From: an uncultured Acetatifactor sp.
Lineage (GTDB): Bacteria > Bacillota > Clostridia > Lachnospirales > Lachnospiraceae
Assembly: GCA_910585805.1 (NCBI GenBank)
Contig: CAJUFB010000098.1
Span: forward strand, 1-13,694
Direction of reading: 5' to 3'
DNA length: 13,694 bases
The notes under the pieces were generated by a model, which was given only the letters and a program-made list of their open reading frames with translations, was not told where the DNA came from and did no database searches. How positions within the stretch are numbered: the stretch's first letter is position 1; the number at the start of each line of letters is the position of its first letter. This document shows positions 7,585-13,694 of this stretch, piece after piece. The position numbers and the translations under genes are program-made.

Positions 7585-7599
7585 TTGGGAGAATAAATT

Positions 7600-9882
7600 A
7601 TGCGGTTAGGAAATCTCATCAATTATGAAATCAAAAACCAGACGGCTGTCCTGGAGTTCCAGGGCGGCGAAGCGCAGGTGGAAGTATTGACGCCTGCCAT
7701 CATCAATGTATACCAGGGAAAGCCGGAAGAACGCATTCCCTCCAAGGCAATTGAGGGAGAGAAGTCCGTTCCGGTGGACATCCGCACGGAGAAAAAAGAA
7801 GACGGGCTGTGGATTCATACAGGGGAAGTGTCCGTGAGAGTCAGCGACGGCTTTTATGTGGATTTTTTTGATAAAGACGGGGCGGAAACCTGCGCGGACT
7901 TTCGCGGGGAGCGCAGACAGCTGCAGAGAGTCAGCGACGAATTTTTAAGGCTCCTGGAAGAGGAAGGGCATCAGTCTTCTCTGACGGGAAGGCGGGAGTG
8001 CGCCTTTGACGTGGTGAAAAAAATGGATCGGTCCTCCCATTTTTACGGTCTGGGCGACAAAACCGGATTTATGGATAAACGTCATTATGATTACGAAATG
8101 TGGAACACGGACAATCCGGATCCCCAGATGGACAATTTTAAGGCTTTATACAAGTCCATCCCTTTTTTCATTACTCTGACGGACAGCCATGTATACGGTA
8201 TTTTTATGGACAATACCTATAAGAGTTATTTCAATATGGGACAGGAATCGGAGGAATACTACTGGTTCGGCGCCGAGGGCGGGAAGCTGGATTATTACTA
8301 TATCGCCGGCGGCTCCATGGCGGAGGTGCTGGAAGGGTACACTTACCTGACCGGAAGGTGTCCGCTGCCCCAGAGATGGACGCTTGGCTACCATCAGTCC
8401 AGGTGGGGCTATATGACCCTTGAGGATGTGGAGGAGATCGCGTCCGGCATGCGTGAAAACGACATTCCCTGCGATGTGATCCATTTCGACATTGACTACA
8501 TGCAGGATTACAAGGTATTTACCTGGAATCAGGAGCGCTACCGCAATGACCCGGACGCTTTCCTGCGGCAGCTGGCGGAAAAGGGCTTCAAGGTAGTGAC
8601 CATCAATGACCCGGGCGTGAAGAAGGAAGAAGGCTATTACGTATATGAAGAGGGTGTGGAGAACGGCTTCTTTGCCGAAACGCCCGAGGGCGAGACCTAT
8701 ATTAACGCTGTCTGGCCCGGAGACGCGGCATTTCCGGATTTCGGCAATCCGGCGGTGCGGCAGTGGTGGGGCGATAAGCAGCAGTTTCTCCTGGACAGAG
8801 GCGTCAGGGGCATCTGGAACGATATGAACGAGCCGGCCAGTTTCCGGGGGCCGCTGCCGGAGGATGTGGTATTCACGGATGAAGACCGTCAGTCTACCCA
8901 TGCGGAAATGCACAATGTCTATGGGCACTACATGGCGAAGGCAACCTATGAAGGGCTGAAAAAGCTGGACGGACGCAGGCCCTTTGTCATCACCAGGGCA
9001 TGTTATGCGGGGACGCAGAAATACGCCACTGCCTGGACCGGGGACAATCACAGCCTCTGGGCGCATCTGCAGATGGCGATTCCCCAGCTTTGCAATCTGG
9101 GACTGTCCGGCATGCCTTTTGTAGGCACTGATATCGGAGGCTTCGGCTCGGATACCACGCCGGAGCTTCTGGCGCGGTGGATACAGGTGGGCTGCTTCTC
9201 GCCGCTGTTCCGCAATCATGCGGCGCTGGGAACCAGGAGGCAGGAGCCGTGGCAGTTCGGAACTGAGATCACGGACATCTACCGGAAGTATGTAAAGCTG
9301 CGCTATCACTGGATTCCGTATTTTTACGATCTGTTTTACGAAGAGGAGAAGACAGGAGCGCCGGTTATGCGCCCGTTGGTTTTCCATTATGAGAAGGACG
9401 AGAATGCCAGACAGTGCAATGACGAGTTCATGCTGGGCAGCCGGATCCTGGCGGCGCCGGTGGTGTCTCAGGGCATGAAGCGGCGCATGGTGTACCTGCC
9501 GGAAGGGGTATGGTATGATTACTGGAACGGAGAGAAGGTTACCGGGCCTGCCTGGATCATGCGGGAAGCGCCGTTGGATACCTGTCCTGTTTATGTGAAG
9601 GCCGGAAGTATCATCCCGACCATGGAACCGCAGTCCTATGTGGGAGAGAAGCCGCTGGATACATTGATTCTGGAGGTTTATCCAGGGGAGGGAAGCAGCG
9701 AGCACTATCTGGACAACGGGGCGGACTTTGCCTACAGGGACGGGAAGTATCATCAGTACCGCTTTACGGTTAAGGAGGACGGCACGGTAGCCGGAGAAAT
9801 CGTCCATGCCGGGTATGAGAAGCCCTATGAGCGGATTGTGGTGCGGAGGTTTGGCTGCGAGGACATTGATTTGCATATTTGA
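7600..9882 (+). CDS. GH31 alpha-glucosidase (maltase-type)
   Basis: A retaining alpha-glucosidase that releases glucose from the non-reducing ends of maltose, maltodextrins or isomaltose-type oligosaccharides. The 760-residue protein has an N-terminal beta domain (about 1-240). The GH31 barrel begins at PLPQRWTLGYHQSRWGYM (255-272), contains FDIDYM, the nucleophile motif GIWNDMNEP (D408) and the acid/base motif TAWTGDNHSLW (D482), then GMPFVGTDIGGF and FSPLFRNHA. C-terminal beta domains follow from about residue 590, with PLDTLILEVYPG near 660. There is no signal peptide, so it is cytoplasmic. ATG 7600 is preceded by GGGAG eight bases upstream. Exact linkage preference (alpha-1,4 or alpha-1,6) cannot be read from sequence. 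It is the last gene of the glucan cluster. Confidence 0.93.
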   Translation: MRLGNLINYEIKNQTAVLEFQGGEAQVEVLTPAIINVYQGKPEERIPSKAIEGEKSVPVDIRTEKKEDGLWIHTGEVSVRVSDGFYVDFFDKDGAETCADFRGERRQLQRVSDEFLRLLEEEGHQSSLTGRRECAFDVVKKMDRSSHFYGLGDKTGFMDKRHYDYEMWNTDNPDPQMDNFKALYKSIPFFITLTDSHVYGIFMDNTYKSYFNMGQESEEYYWFGAEGGKLDYYYIAGGSMAEVLEGYTYLTGRCPLPQRWTLGYHQSRWGYMTLEDVEEIASGMRENDIPCDVIHFDIDYMQDYKVFTWNQERYRNDPDAFLRQLAEKGFKVVTINDPGVKKEEGYYVYEEGVENGFFAETPEGETYINAVWPGDAAFPDFGNPAVRQWWGDKQQFLLDRGVRGIWNDMNEPASFRGPLPEDVVFTDEDRQSTHAEMHNVYGHYMAKATYEGLKKLDGRRPFVITRACYAGTQKYATAWTGDNHSLWAHLQMAIPQLCNLGLSGMPFVGTDIGGFGSDTTPELLARWIQVGCFSPLFRNHAALGTRRQEPWQFGTEITDIYRKYVKLRYHWIPYFYDLFYEEEKTGAPVMRPLVFHYEKDENARQCNDEFMLGSRILAAPVVSQGMKRRMVYLPEGVWYDYWNGEKVTGPAWIMREAPLDTCPVYVKAGSIIPTMEPQSYVGEKPLDTLILEVYPGEGSSEHYLDNGADFAYRDGKYHQYRFTVKEDGTVAGEIVHAGYEKPYERIVVRRFGCEDIDLHI

Positions 9883-9919
9883 TGACAGAGATATGGTTTA
9901 TTCTAAAAGGTCTGTAAGG

Positions 9920-9988
9920 TTTATTTAAAAAAGTTTATTTTAAAAAAGTTTGGTTATACTTGAAATTGTCGGATTTATATGTTACAAT
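9920..9988 (+). promoter_or_regulatory. Strong promoter with UP-like A-tracts for the antisense RNA
   Basis: TTGAAA (9960-9965) and TACAAT (9983-9988) are separated by 17 bases. A TGT immediately before the -10 makes it an extended -10 promoter. Two tandem AT-rich repeats lie upstream (9920-9933 and 9934-9948), each ending in six A residues; the nearer A-tract falls at about -50, where an UP element would be. The predicted start is near 9993-9996. Nothing coding lies downstream before the terminator at 10067, so the product should be a short RNA. Confidence 0.7.
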
Positions 9989-9994
9989 AAACAC

Positions 9995-10067
9995 CGGCGA
10001 ACAGAAAAACAGCATTTCCAGTTCAACCCAAATGAAAAGCCAGAGAGGTGCTGCTCTCTGGCTTTTT
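9995..10067 (+). ncRNA. Predicted antisense antitoxin RNA (par RNA II-like)
   Basis: A predicted RNA of about 70-75 nt runs from the promoter above to the T-run of the hairpin ending at 10067. Its 3' half is the complement of the 3' end of the toxin mRNA. Upstream it carries CAGCATTTCCA (10010-10020) and TTCAAC (10022-10027). The same two words occur at 10191-10201 and 10204-10209, opposite the toxin start codon and the bases before it. The RNA can therefore pair with the toxin mRNA at its translation start (17 bases with a small bulge) and at the shared terminator. GGCGAA (9996-10001) recurs at 10091-10096 as a further possible contact. Size and convergent layout match RNA II of the enterococcal par locus. 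The 5' end is inferred from the promoter. Confidence 0.7.
10036..10067. terminator. Bidirectional intrinsic terminator shared by toxin and antitoxin RNAs
   Basis: AGCCAGAGAG (10038-10047) pairs perfectly with CTCTCTGGCT (10054-10063) around a six-base loop. A T-run follows on the plus strand (10063-10067) and an A-run precedes it (10035-10038), so the minus strand also reads stem then T-run. It would end the small plus-strand RNA, any read-through from the GH31 gene, and the minus-strand toxin mRNA. The two RNAs thus have fully complementary 3' stem-loops, the classic first contact point in par-type antisense systems. Confidence 0.88.
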
Positions 10068-10112
10068 AGTGCTATTGCCCTTTAGGGTTGGGCGAAACCA
10101 GGCCAGTTACCG

Positions 10113-10202
10113 CTATTTTTGTTTGCCGTCCAGCCATTTGCAGATTATGTGGGTAACCACTCCTGCCACGACAGCAATAAGAAAAGCTATCAGCATTTCC
10201 AT
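10113..10202 (-). CDS. 29-residue Fst-like membrane toxin peptide (putative type I toxin)
   Basis: A 30-codon frame starts at ATG (10202-10200) and ends in TAG (10115-10113). The peptide begins MEMLIAFLIAVVAGVV, a single hydrophobic helix (residues 3-21), and ends CKWLDGKQK. The helix, a Gly in its middle (G14), a Trp-Leu-Asp at the membrane edge and a short charged tail follow the pattern of Fst/Ldr-type toxins and of small holin-like peptides. These act by inserting into the cell's own membrane. A very strong ribosome site, GGAAGGGGGGA (10220-10210), lies seven bases before the ATG. Transcription is convergent with the predicted antisense RNA, and both share the terminator at 10036-10067. 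The family assignment rests on pattern and locus architecture; no database search was possible. Confidence 0.8.
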   Translation of the reverse strand: MEMLIAFLIAVVAGVVTHIICKWLDGKQK

Positions 10203-10221
10203 ATTCAACTCCCCCCTTCCT

Positions 10222-10244
10222 GTTACCAGTATCGGGGCGGTAAC
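10222..10244 (-). promoter_or_regulatory. Leader hairpin of the toxin mRNA, competing with 5'-3' pairing
   Basis: GTTACC and GGTAAC (10222-10227 and 10239-10244) form a six-base stem just upstream of the toxin ribosome site. The 5'-terminal eight bases of the predicted mRNA (complement of 10237-10244) are also perfectly complementary to the eight bases at the toxin stop codon (complement of 10106-10113). Local and long-range pairings are mutually exclusive, as in type I toxin mRNAs that are held untranslatable until processed. Confidence 0.5.
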
Positions 10245-10250
10245 AAATCT

Positions 10251-10279
10251 ATTATATCATTCTATTCAGCTTCTGAAAA
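10251..10279 (-). promoter_or_regulatory. Toxin mRNA promoter
   Basis: Read on the minus strand, TTTTCA (10279-10274) and a perfect TATAAT (10256-10251) are 17 bases apart. The start would be near 10244, giving a leader of about 40 nt and an mRNA of about 210 nt to the terminator, close to the size of par RNA I. The -35 is weaker than that of the antisense RNA promoter, as expected if the antitoxin is made in excess. Confidence 0.6.
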
Positions 10280-10496
10280 CAAGCATTTGCTATTTTTCGA
10301 AAAAAAGTAACGTAAAACAATGAAAAGATTCACCTATCCATATTAAATTTGCGGGCACTTTCATAGTGTAATCATGATTGCGGTATTATAGTTGGAAGTA
10401 TAAAAAGCGTATTTGCCGGAAATAAATTGCTCGCTTACGGCTTGTGTACAAAGCGGGGATTTATTACGGCGGTTATATGAGACGGGAGAAAAGTGT
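10280..10496 (+). other. Intergenic region upstream of the sigma-factor gene
   Basis: No gene is seen. A 10-bp perfect palindrome AATCATGATT (10370-10379) lies beside TATTAT (10384-10389), and TATAAA is at 10399-10404. No pairing of -35 and -10 elements has both good matches and normal spacing, so the sigma gene's promoter is unresolved. It may be recognised by a non-housekeeping sigma factor. The ribosome site GGGAG (10484-10488) supports the ATG at 10497. Confidence 0.4.
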
Positions 10497-12071
10497 ATGG
10501 ACGAGAAGGGCGTTATTCGCTATATAGAACCGGTTTTCCGGTTCTGCCACCATCGCCTGGACAACTGGCATGACGCCGAGGATCTGGCGGGAGAGATTTT
10601 GCTGCATATACTGGACGGCATCGGAAAATACCAGATTGAATCGCTGGAAGCCTGGGTGTGGCGGATTGCGCACAACCGCTATGCCCGATTTATCAACGCC
10701 AGGAATAAGCGGCAGTCCATTCTCTCCGGACAGGAGCTGTACGAGGTTGCGGAGGAATGCCTGCAGGTGGAAGAGCCGTCCGTGGAAGAGGAATATGAGC
10801 CGGTATTCCGCTGCCTCCATACCCTTTCTTCTGAGTACAGGGATATTTTTGTGGATTATTATATCGGGGAAATGTCGGTAAAACAGCTGGCACAGAAATA
10901 TGCCCTGCCGGAAACCACAATCAAATGGCGCCTGAACGTAGGGCGCAGCAGAATTCGGGAAAGGATAGGGACAGAGCAAATGGATAAAGTGTATCAGAGG
11001 ATTAACTGGAATACGTACGGGTGCAACGGCTCGATGGATTCCCATCGGTATCTGCACAGCCAGATTGCCAGGGCCATCTGCAAGGCAGCTTATGAGAAGC
11101 CGCTGACAGTGGAAGAAATCAGCATGTGTACGGGAATTCCCACGATTTATATTGAGGACGTGCTCCCGGAACTTGAATATGGAGATGCTATTCGGAAAAA
11201 CGGAAATAAATATGCGACAGATTTCATTGTTTTCCGGCTGAAGGACCGTGCCGATACCGAGGCAGTGCAGGAGCCGATGGTGAGGGCCATTGCCGATCAC
11301 TATGAGAGACTGCTCTGGCAGGAGAGGGATCTTGGGGAAATCGGTTTTTACGGATGTGATTTCGGTATGGAGAGGCTGGGGTATATTCTGCTTCCTTATC
11401 TGATCAGACAGAAGCTGGAAGCGCTGAAGAATCATCGTCTGCATCTTTCCAGCGGAAACTTTCCGCCCAGAAAGGACGGCGGGCATGGGTGGTTTATCGT
11501 TACGGAGTCCTCGGATGCAAATGAGGAGCCGGGAAAGTACAGTACCGGCTGTAATGTCAACGACACCGGGGAAGGACATATGTATTTTTACTGGGTCAAC
11601 CGGTTTTATGACCGCCGGGTGTTCCGCAGCGGCGGGATCGCGTGGCTTGCGGAACAGGGAATCCCGCAGAAATGTCCTGGCGGCACCGTACCGGAGGGAC
11701 TGATTGCCGAAGAGGATATGGCGCGGTTGGTGCAAAATCATCTGGTCAGGAAAGCGGACGGAGGGTATGTGCTGAATTTTGCCTGCTTTACCCGGAAGCA
11801 GTTTGAAGATTTCTGTGCCCCGTACAAAGCGGAGGATGAGAAGCTGGATGCCATGCTCTGTGACTGGATTCTTTCCGTGAGGAAAAGCTTTGAAAGCTTT
11901 GTGCCCACGCGCCTTCATGGGCAGATTAATCAGTGGATATCTGTCTATTGCGGAGAACTGATCGGGCATGTGGCGGAGGAGCTGATACGCCGGGGGAGAC
12001 TGGAGAGGCCGGAAGGCCAGCCTTTTGTAGACGGTGTGTTTTATGTAGAGGGGGAGTTTATGCTGGTATAG
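10497..12071 (+). CDS. ECF-like sigma-70 family factor with long C-terminal extension
   Basis: A 524-residue protein starting at ATG 10497 (GGGAG eight bases upstream; a TTG at 10413 would add 28 residues without a ribosome site). Residues 1-75 form a sigma-2 region: WHDAEDLAGEILLHIL (24-39) and WVWRIAHNRYARFINARNKR (53-72). Residues 105-157 form sigma-4 with LSSEYRDIF and a helix-turn-helix, SVKQLAQKYALPETTIKWRL. These two domains make it an extracytoplasmic-function type factor that directs RNA polymerase to special promoters. Typical ECF factors stop near 160-200 residues. This one adds a winged-helix-like segment (about 185-250, KPLTVEEISMCTGIPTIYIE) and about 270 residues I do not recognise. 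No anti-sigma or membrane partner is adjacent, so the extension may be the sensor or self-inhibitor. Confidence 0.85.
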   Translation: MDEKGVIRYIEPVFRFCHHRLDNWHDAEDLAGEILLHILDGIGKYQIESLEAWVWRIAHNRYARFINARNKRQSILSGQELYEVAEECLQVEEPSVEEEYEPVFRCLHTLSSEYRDIFVDYYIGEMSVKQLAQKYALPETTIKWRLNVGRSRIRERIGTEQMDKVYQRINWNTYGCNGSMDSHRYLHSQIARAICKAAYEKPLTVEEISMCTGIPTIYIEDVLPELEYGDAIRKNGNKYATDFIVFRLKDRADTEAVQEPMVRAIADHYERLLWQERDLGEIGFYGCDFGMERLGYILLPYLIRQKLEALKNHRLHLSSGNFPPRKDGGHGWFIVTESSDANEEPGKYSTGCNVNDTGEGHMYFYWVNRFYDRRVFRSGGIAWLAEQGIPQKCPGGTVPEGLIAEEDMARLVQNHLVRKADGGYVLNFACFTRKQFEDFCAPYKAEDEKLDAMLCDWILSVRKSFESFVPTRLHGQINQWISVYCGELIGHVAEELIRRGRLERPEGQPFVDGVFYVEGEFMLV

Positions 12072-12142
12072 CATGCGAACCTGCCTGATATGTCTGAGGT
12101 GCTGTGGCAGATTTCTTTCTCTTCCCAAAAAGCGCCTGCAAC

Positions 12143-12189
12143 TGCCGGTTGACAAATTTCCAAGCGCAATTGCTGGTTGTCAACCGGCA
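12143..12189. terminator. 13-bp perfect inverted repeat, possible terminator of the sigma gene
   Basis: TGCCGGTTGACAA (12143-12155) is perfectly complementary to TTGTCAACCGGCA (12177-12189), with a 21-base loop containing the palindrome GCAATTGC (12166-12173). The following bases are TTTCTGTT, a weak T-run. It is 70 bases after the sigma-gene stop, so a terminator is the simplest reading. The arms also contain TGACA/TGTCA words like those at 12332-12357, so a protein-binding role is possible. Confidence 0.5.
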
Positions 12190-12331
12190 TTTCTGTTATG
12201 ATTAGCATGTGAAATGACATGGCGTTGCAAGCCAGCGGACTGAGCGGAACATTACAAGATGCCTTATCGGAAGCAAGTTCTTCGTTTCCGACAGAAGACA
12301 TGGTAATGCGGGTATTGCATTGTGACGTGTG

Positions 12332-12358
12332 TGTCATAGTACATGACAATTATGTCAT
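12332..12358. promoter_or_regulatory. Candidate operator with TGACA/TGTCA half-sites
   Basis: ATGACA and TGTCAT flank ATTA in a 16-bp palindrome (12343-12358), and a third half-site TGTCA lies at 12332-12336. It is about 95 bases upstream of the XRE-type regulator gene, a sensible place for autoregulation by a dimeric helix-turn-helix protein. Assignment to that regulator is inference. Confidence 0.35.
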
Positions 12359-12452
12359 AAAAGGCGCAGAAGCGCAGAAAGGACAAGCCGTGCCTGTGAA
12401 ACCATCCGGCATGATGGGAAGTGAAATGAAATAAGGGCGGCAGGGAAAAGAT

Positions 12453-13448
12453 ATGATGCTATCGGAAAAAATCATGACACTGAGGAAAAAGAAGGGCTGG
12501 TCCCAGGAAGAACTGGCGGAGAAGCTGGACATATCCAGGCAGTCCGTCTCAAAATGGGAGAGCGCGTCGTCTCTCCCGGACATTGATAAAATTATCCAGC
12601 TGAGCCATATCTTTGGCGTCACTACGGACTGGCTGCTGAAGGATGAGGAAGAGGCCGAGGTGGTTCCCCGGGAGGAAGAATATGAGGAAGCGGATGTGAA
12701 GGTGGTCTCCATGGAAGAAGCGGGGCGCTTTATCGACCTGGAAAGAAAGCTGGCAATCCCCAGGGCTTTGGCCACGGCGCTCTGCGTCCTTTCACCCATC
12801 CCGCTGATTTTGCTGAGCGGGATAAGTGAGTTTGGCAATATGGCAATCACAGAGGATATGGCAGGGGGCGTGGGTGTAACGGTCTTGCTTATTCTTGTGG
12901 CAGTCGGTGTGGCAGTGCTGGTATTTGCGGAAAACCGTTTGGAAAGATATGAATATATAGAAAAAGAAATTATTACGCTTCAATACGGTGTGAAAGGAAT
13001 GGCGTCGAAGAAGAAGGAGGAATTTTCAGGGATTTATAATCTGTGCATTACGTCCGGGACCGTGCTCTGTATTTTGGGAGTGGTGCCGTTGATGATGATG
13101 GCGGCGTTTTCCGCGGCGGATATCGTCTATATATATGGCGTGTGTATTCTGCTTGCGGTGGTTTCCGTGGCAGTCCTTATGTTCGTGTGGGCAGGCTGCA
13201 TAAGGGGAAGCTACGATAAACTGCTTCAGGAAGGAGATTATACAGCGGAGAAAAAGGCGGTTGAACGGAAAACTTCCTTTTTCCCGGGGGCGTACTGGTG
13301 CCTGGTGACGGCTGTATTTCTGGCATGGGGATTTCGCGGGGATTCCTGGAGGACGGCCGGGATGGTATGGCCGGTGGCAGCGCTGATCTTTGTGGTGATA
13401 CAATGTGTTTTGAAAGCAATCGTAGAGGCCAGGCAGAGGAAATCATAA
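12453..13448 (+). CDS. XRE-family DNA-binding protein with six-helix membrane domain
   Basis: A 331-residue protein. Residues 4-62 are a Cro/C1-type helix-turn-helix (IMTLRKKKGWSQEELAEKLD, SRQSVSKWES, LPDIDKIIQLSHIFGVTTDWLL). An acidic linker (64-90) follows. Residues 104-323 contain six likely membrane segments (about 104-123, 137-158, 194-218, 223-248, 279-294, 303-323). It is therefore probably a membrane-anchored transcription regulator in which the hydrophobic part senses an envelope signal or merely holds the protein at the membrane. Firmicutes carry many such fusions of unknown signal. Two adjacent ATGs (12453, 12456) are equally possible; AGGG lies seven to ten bases upstream. The half-site palindrome at 12343-12358 may be its own operator. 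Confidence 0.85.
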   Translation: MMLSEKIMTLRKKKGWSQEELAEKLDISRQSVSKWESASSLPDIDKIIQLSHIFGVTTDWLLKDEEEAEVVPREEEYEEADVKVVSMEEAGRFIDLERKLAIPRALATALCVLSPIPLILLSGISEFGNMAITEDMAGGVGVTVLLILVAVGVAVLVFAENRLERYEYIEKEIITLQYGVKGMASKKKEEFSGIYNLCITSGTVLCILGVVPLMMMAAFSAADIVYIYGVCILLAVVSVAVLMFVWAGCIRGSYDKLLQEGDYTAEKKAVERKTSFFPGAYWCLVTAVFLAWGFRGDSWRTAGMVWPVAALIFVVIQCVLKAIVEARQRKS

Positions 13449-13490
13449 GCGAGAGAATCGTAATGCGAAAGACAGGAATCGAGGGAAATC

Positions 13491-13620
13491 TTATGCCTGG
13501 AAGTTCATTTCCTGCAGCGTGTCTATGAGCTGGCCGACGGTGCAGCGGTTGTCCGGCTTCCTCTCCAGGTACCTGCAGACGATGAGGGAGATGAAGCAAA
13601 TCAATTTCCCTTTTCCCGGA
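13491..13620 (-). pseudogene. C-terminal remnant of an IS1634/IS4-type transposase
   Basis: On the minus strand an open frame ends at TAA (13493-13491) and reads KLICFISLIVCRYLERK, then a short variable stretch, then TVGQLIDTLQEMNFQA. This resembles the last 40 or so residues of IS1634/IS4-family transposases, which typically read CFISL-IYR-LEKK and then IIDTLRNMNF. Upstream of about 13606 the match stops and a stop codon follows in frame near 13647, so only the tail survives. It marks an old insertion-sequence event downstream of the regulator gene. The assignment is from motif memory, not a search. Confidence 0.6.
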
Positions 13621-13663
13621 ATTGCGTTACTATTCACAGTCCAATGTCATTTAGATAAGTATT

Positions 13664-13694
13664 AGGTTAGATTCTGCTAATGGGGGTCTAACCT
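13664..13694. repeat. 8-bp perfect inverted repeat at the window end
   Basis: AGGTTAGA (13664-13671) is perfectly complementary to TCTAACCT (13687-13694), separated by 15 bases. The window ends on the last base, so I cannot tell whether a T-run follows (terminator) or whether this is part of a mobile-element end next to the transposase remnant. Confidence 0.5.

Larger units (their letters stand above)
12072..12452. other. Non-coding region between sigma factor and HTH-membrane regulator
   Basis: No supportable gene lies in these 381 bases; a 71-codon plus-strand frame at 12219 lacks a ribosome site and any recognisable motif. The region holds a 13-bp perfect inverted repeat (12143-12189) and, nearer the next gene, a palindrome with TGACA/TGTCA arms (12343-12358), both listed separately. 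No promoter with good -35/-10 spacing was found. Confidence 0.5.

Noticed and set aside
8146..9876. 576-codon minus-strand frame opposite the GH31 gene
   Set aside because: Shadow frame caused by codon bias in the GH31 gene, which has all catalytic motifs.
10048..10323. Plus-strand frames of 91 and 63 codons over the toxin locus
   Set aside because: They begin in or just after the terminator hairpin, lack ribosome sites and show no motif; the minus strand has a strong ribosome site, promoter and a plausible peptide.
10413..10496. TTG at 10413 as the sigma-factor start
   Set aside because: No ribosome site; the added 28 residues lie before the sigma-2 domain and ATG 10497 is well placed.
10473..12155. 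560-codon minus-strand frame opposite the sigma-factor gene
   Set aside because: Shadow frame; the plus strand encodes recognisable sigma-2 and sigma-4 regions with a ribosome site.
12219..12434. 71-codon plus-strand frame between the two regulators
   Set aside because: No ribosome site, no motif, and it overlaps the operator-like palindrome; probably non-coding.
1..13694. CRISPR arrays, tRNA or rRNA genes, prophage modules
   Set aside because: The only regular repeats are in-frame coding minisatellites without spacers; no cloverleaf or rRNA-like segment was recognised; apart from the transposase scrap, no phage or integrase gene was seen.

Overview
The window looks like a chromosomal segment of a Firmicute, most likely a gut Lachnospiraceae/Clostridia member. 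This rests on moderate GC content, strong AGGAGG-type ribosome sites, the style of the protein families (intracellular type I pullulanase, stand-alone GH133 debranching glucosidase, GH31 maltase, XRE regulator fused to a membrane domain) and a Fst-like micro-toxin cassette. The genus cannot be fixed from the sequence alone.

Layout. 1-222 is non-coding and palindrome-rich. A consensus promoter (223-252) followed by a 5' stem-loop with a T-run (261-305) leads into five co-directional genes (321-9882): type I pullulanase, 4-alpha-glucanotransferase (MalQ), amylo-alpha-1,6-glucosidase (GH133), a HAD hydrolase and a GH31 alpha-glucosidase. None has a signal peptide, so this reads as a cytoplasmic module for taking apart glycogen or imported maltodextrin. 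Two enzymes remove alpha-1,6 branches, MalQ reshuffles alpha-1,4 chains and the GH31 enzyme releases glucose. MalQ and GH133 are 27 nt apart and together supply the two activities that eukaryotic glycogen debranching enzyme carries in one chain. Pullulanase and MalQ each carry an in-frame minisatellite near the C-terminus (33-bp and 36-bp units).

9883-10280 holds what I think is the most interesting object: a compact par/Fst-type type I toxin-antitoxin locus. A 29-codon hydrophobic peptide gene lies on the minus strand. A predicted antisense RNA of about 70-75 nt is transcribed toward it from the plus strand, and both end at one shared bidirectional terminator. The small RNA carries a second copy of the sequence opposite the toxin start codon (17 matching bases), so it should pair with the toxin mRNA at its ribosome-loading site as well as at the shared 3' end. 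The toxin mRNA also has complementary 5' and 3' ends.

10497-12071 encodes an ECF-like sigma factor with an unusual C-terminal extension of about 370 residues and no anti-sigma gene beside it. 12072-12452 is non-coding with a 13-bp perfect inverted repeat and TGACA/TGTCA half-sites. 12453-13448 encodes an XRE-type DNA-binding protein with a six-helix membrane domain. 13491-13620 (minus) is the C-terminal scrap of an IS1634/IS4-type transposase, and the window ends in an 8-bp inverted repeat.
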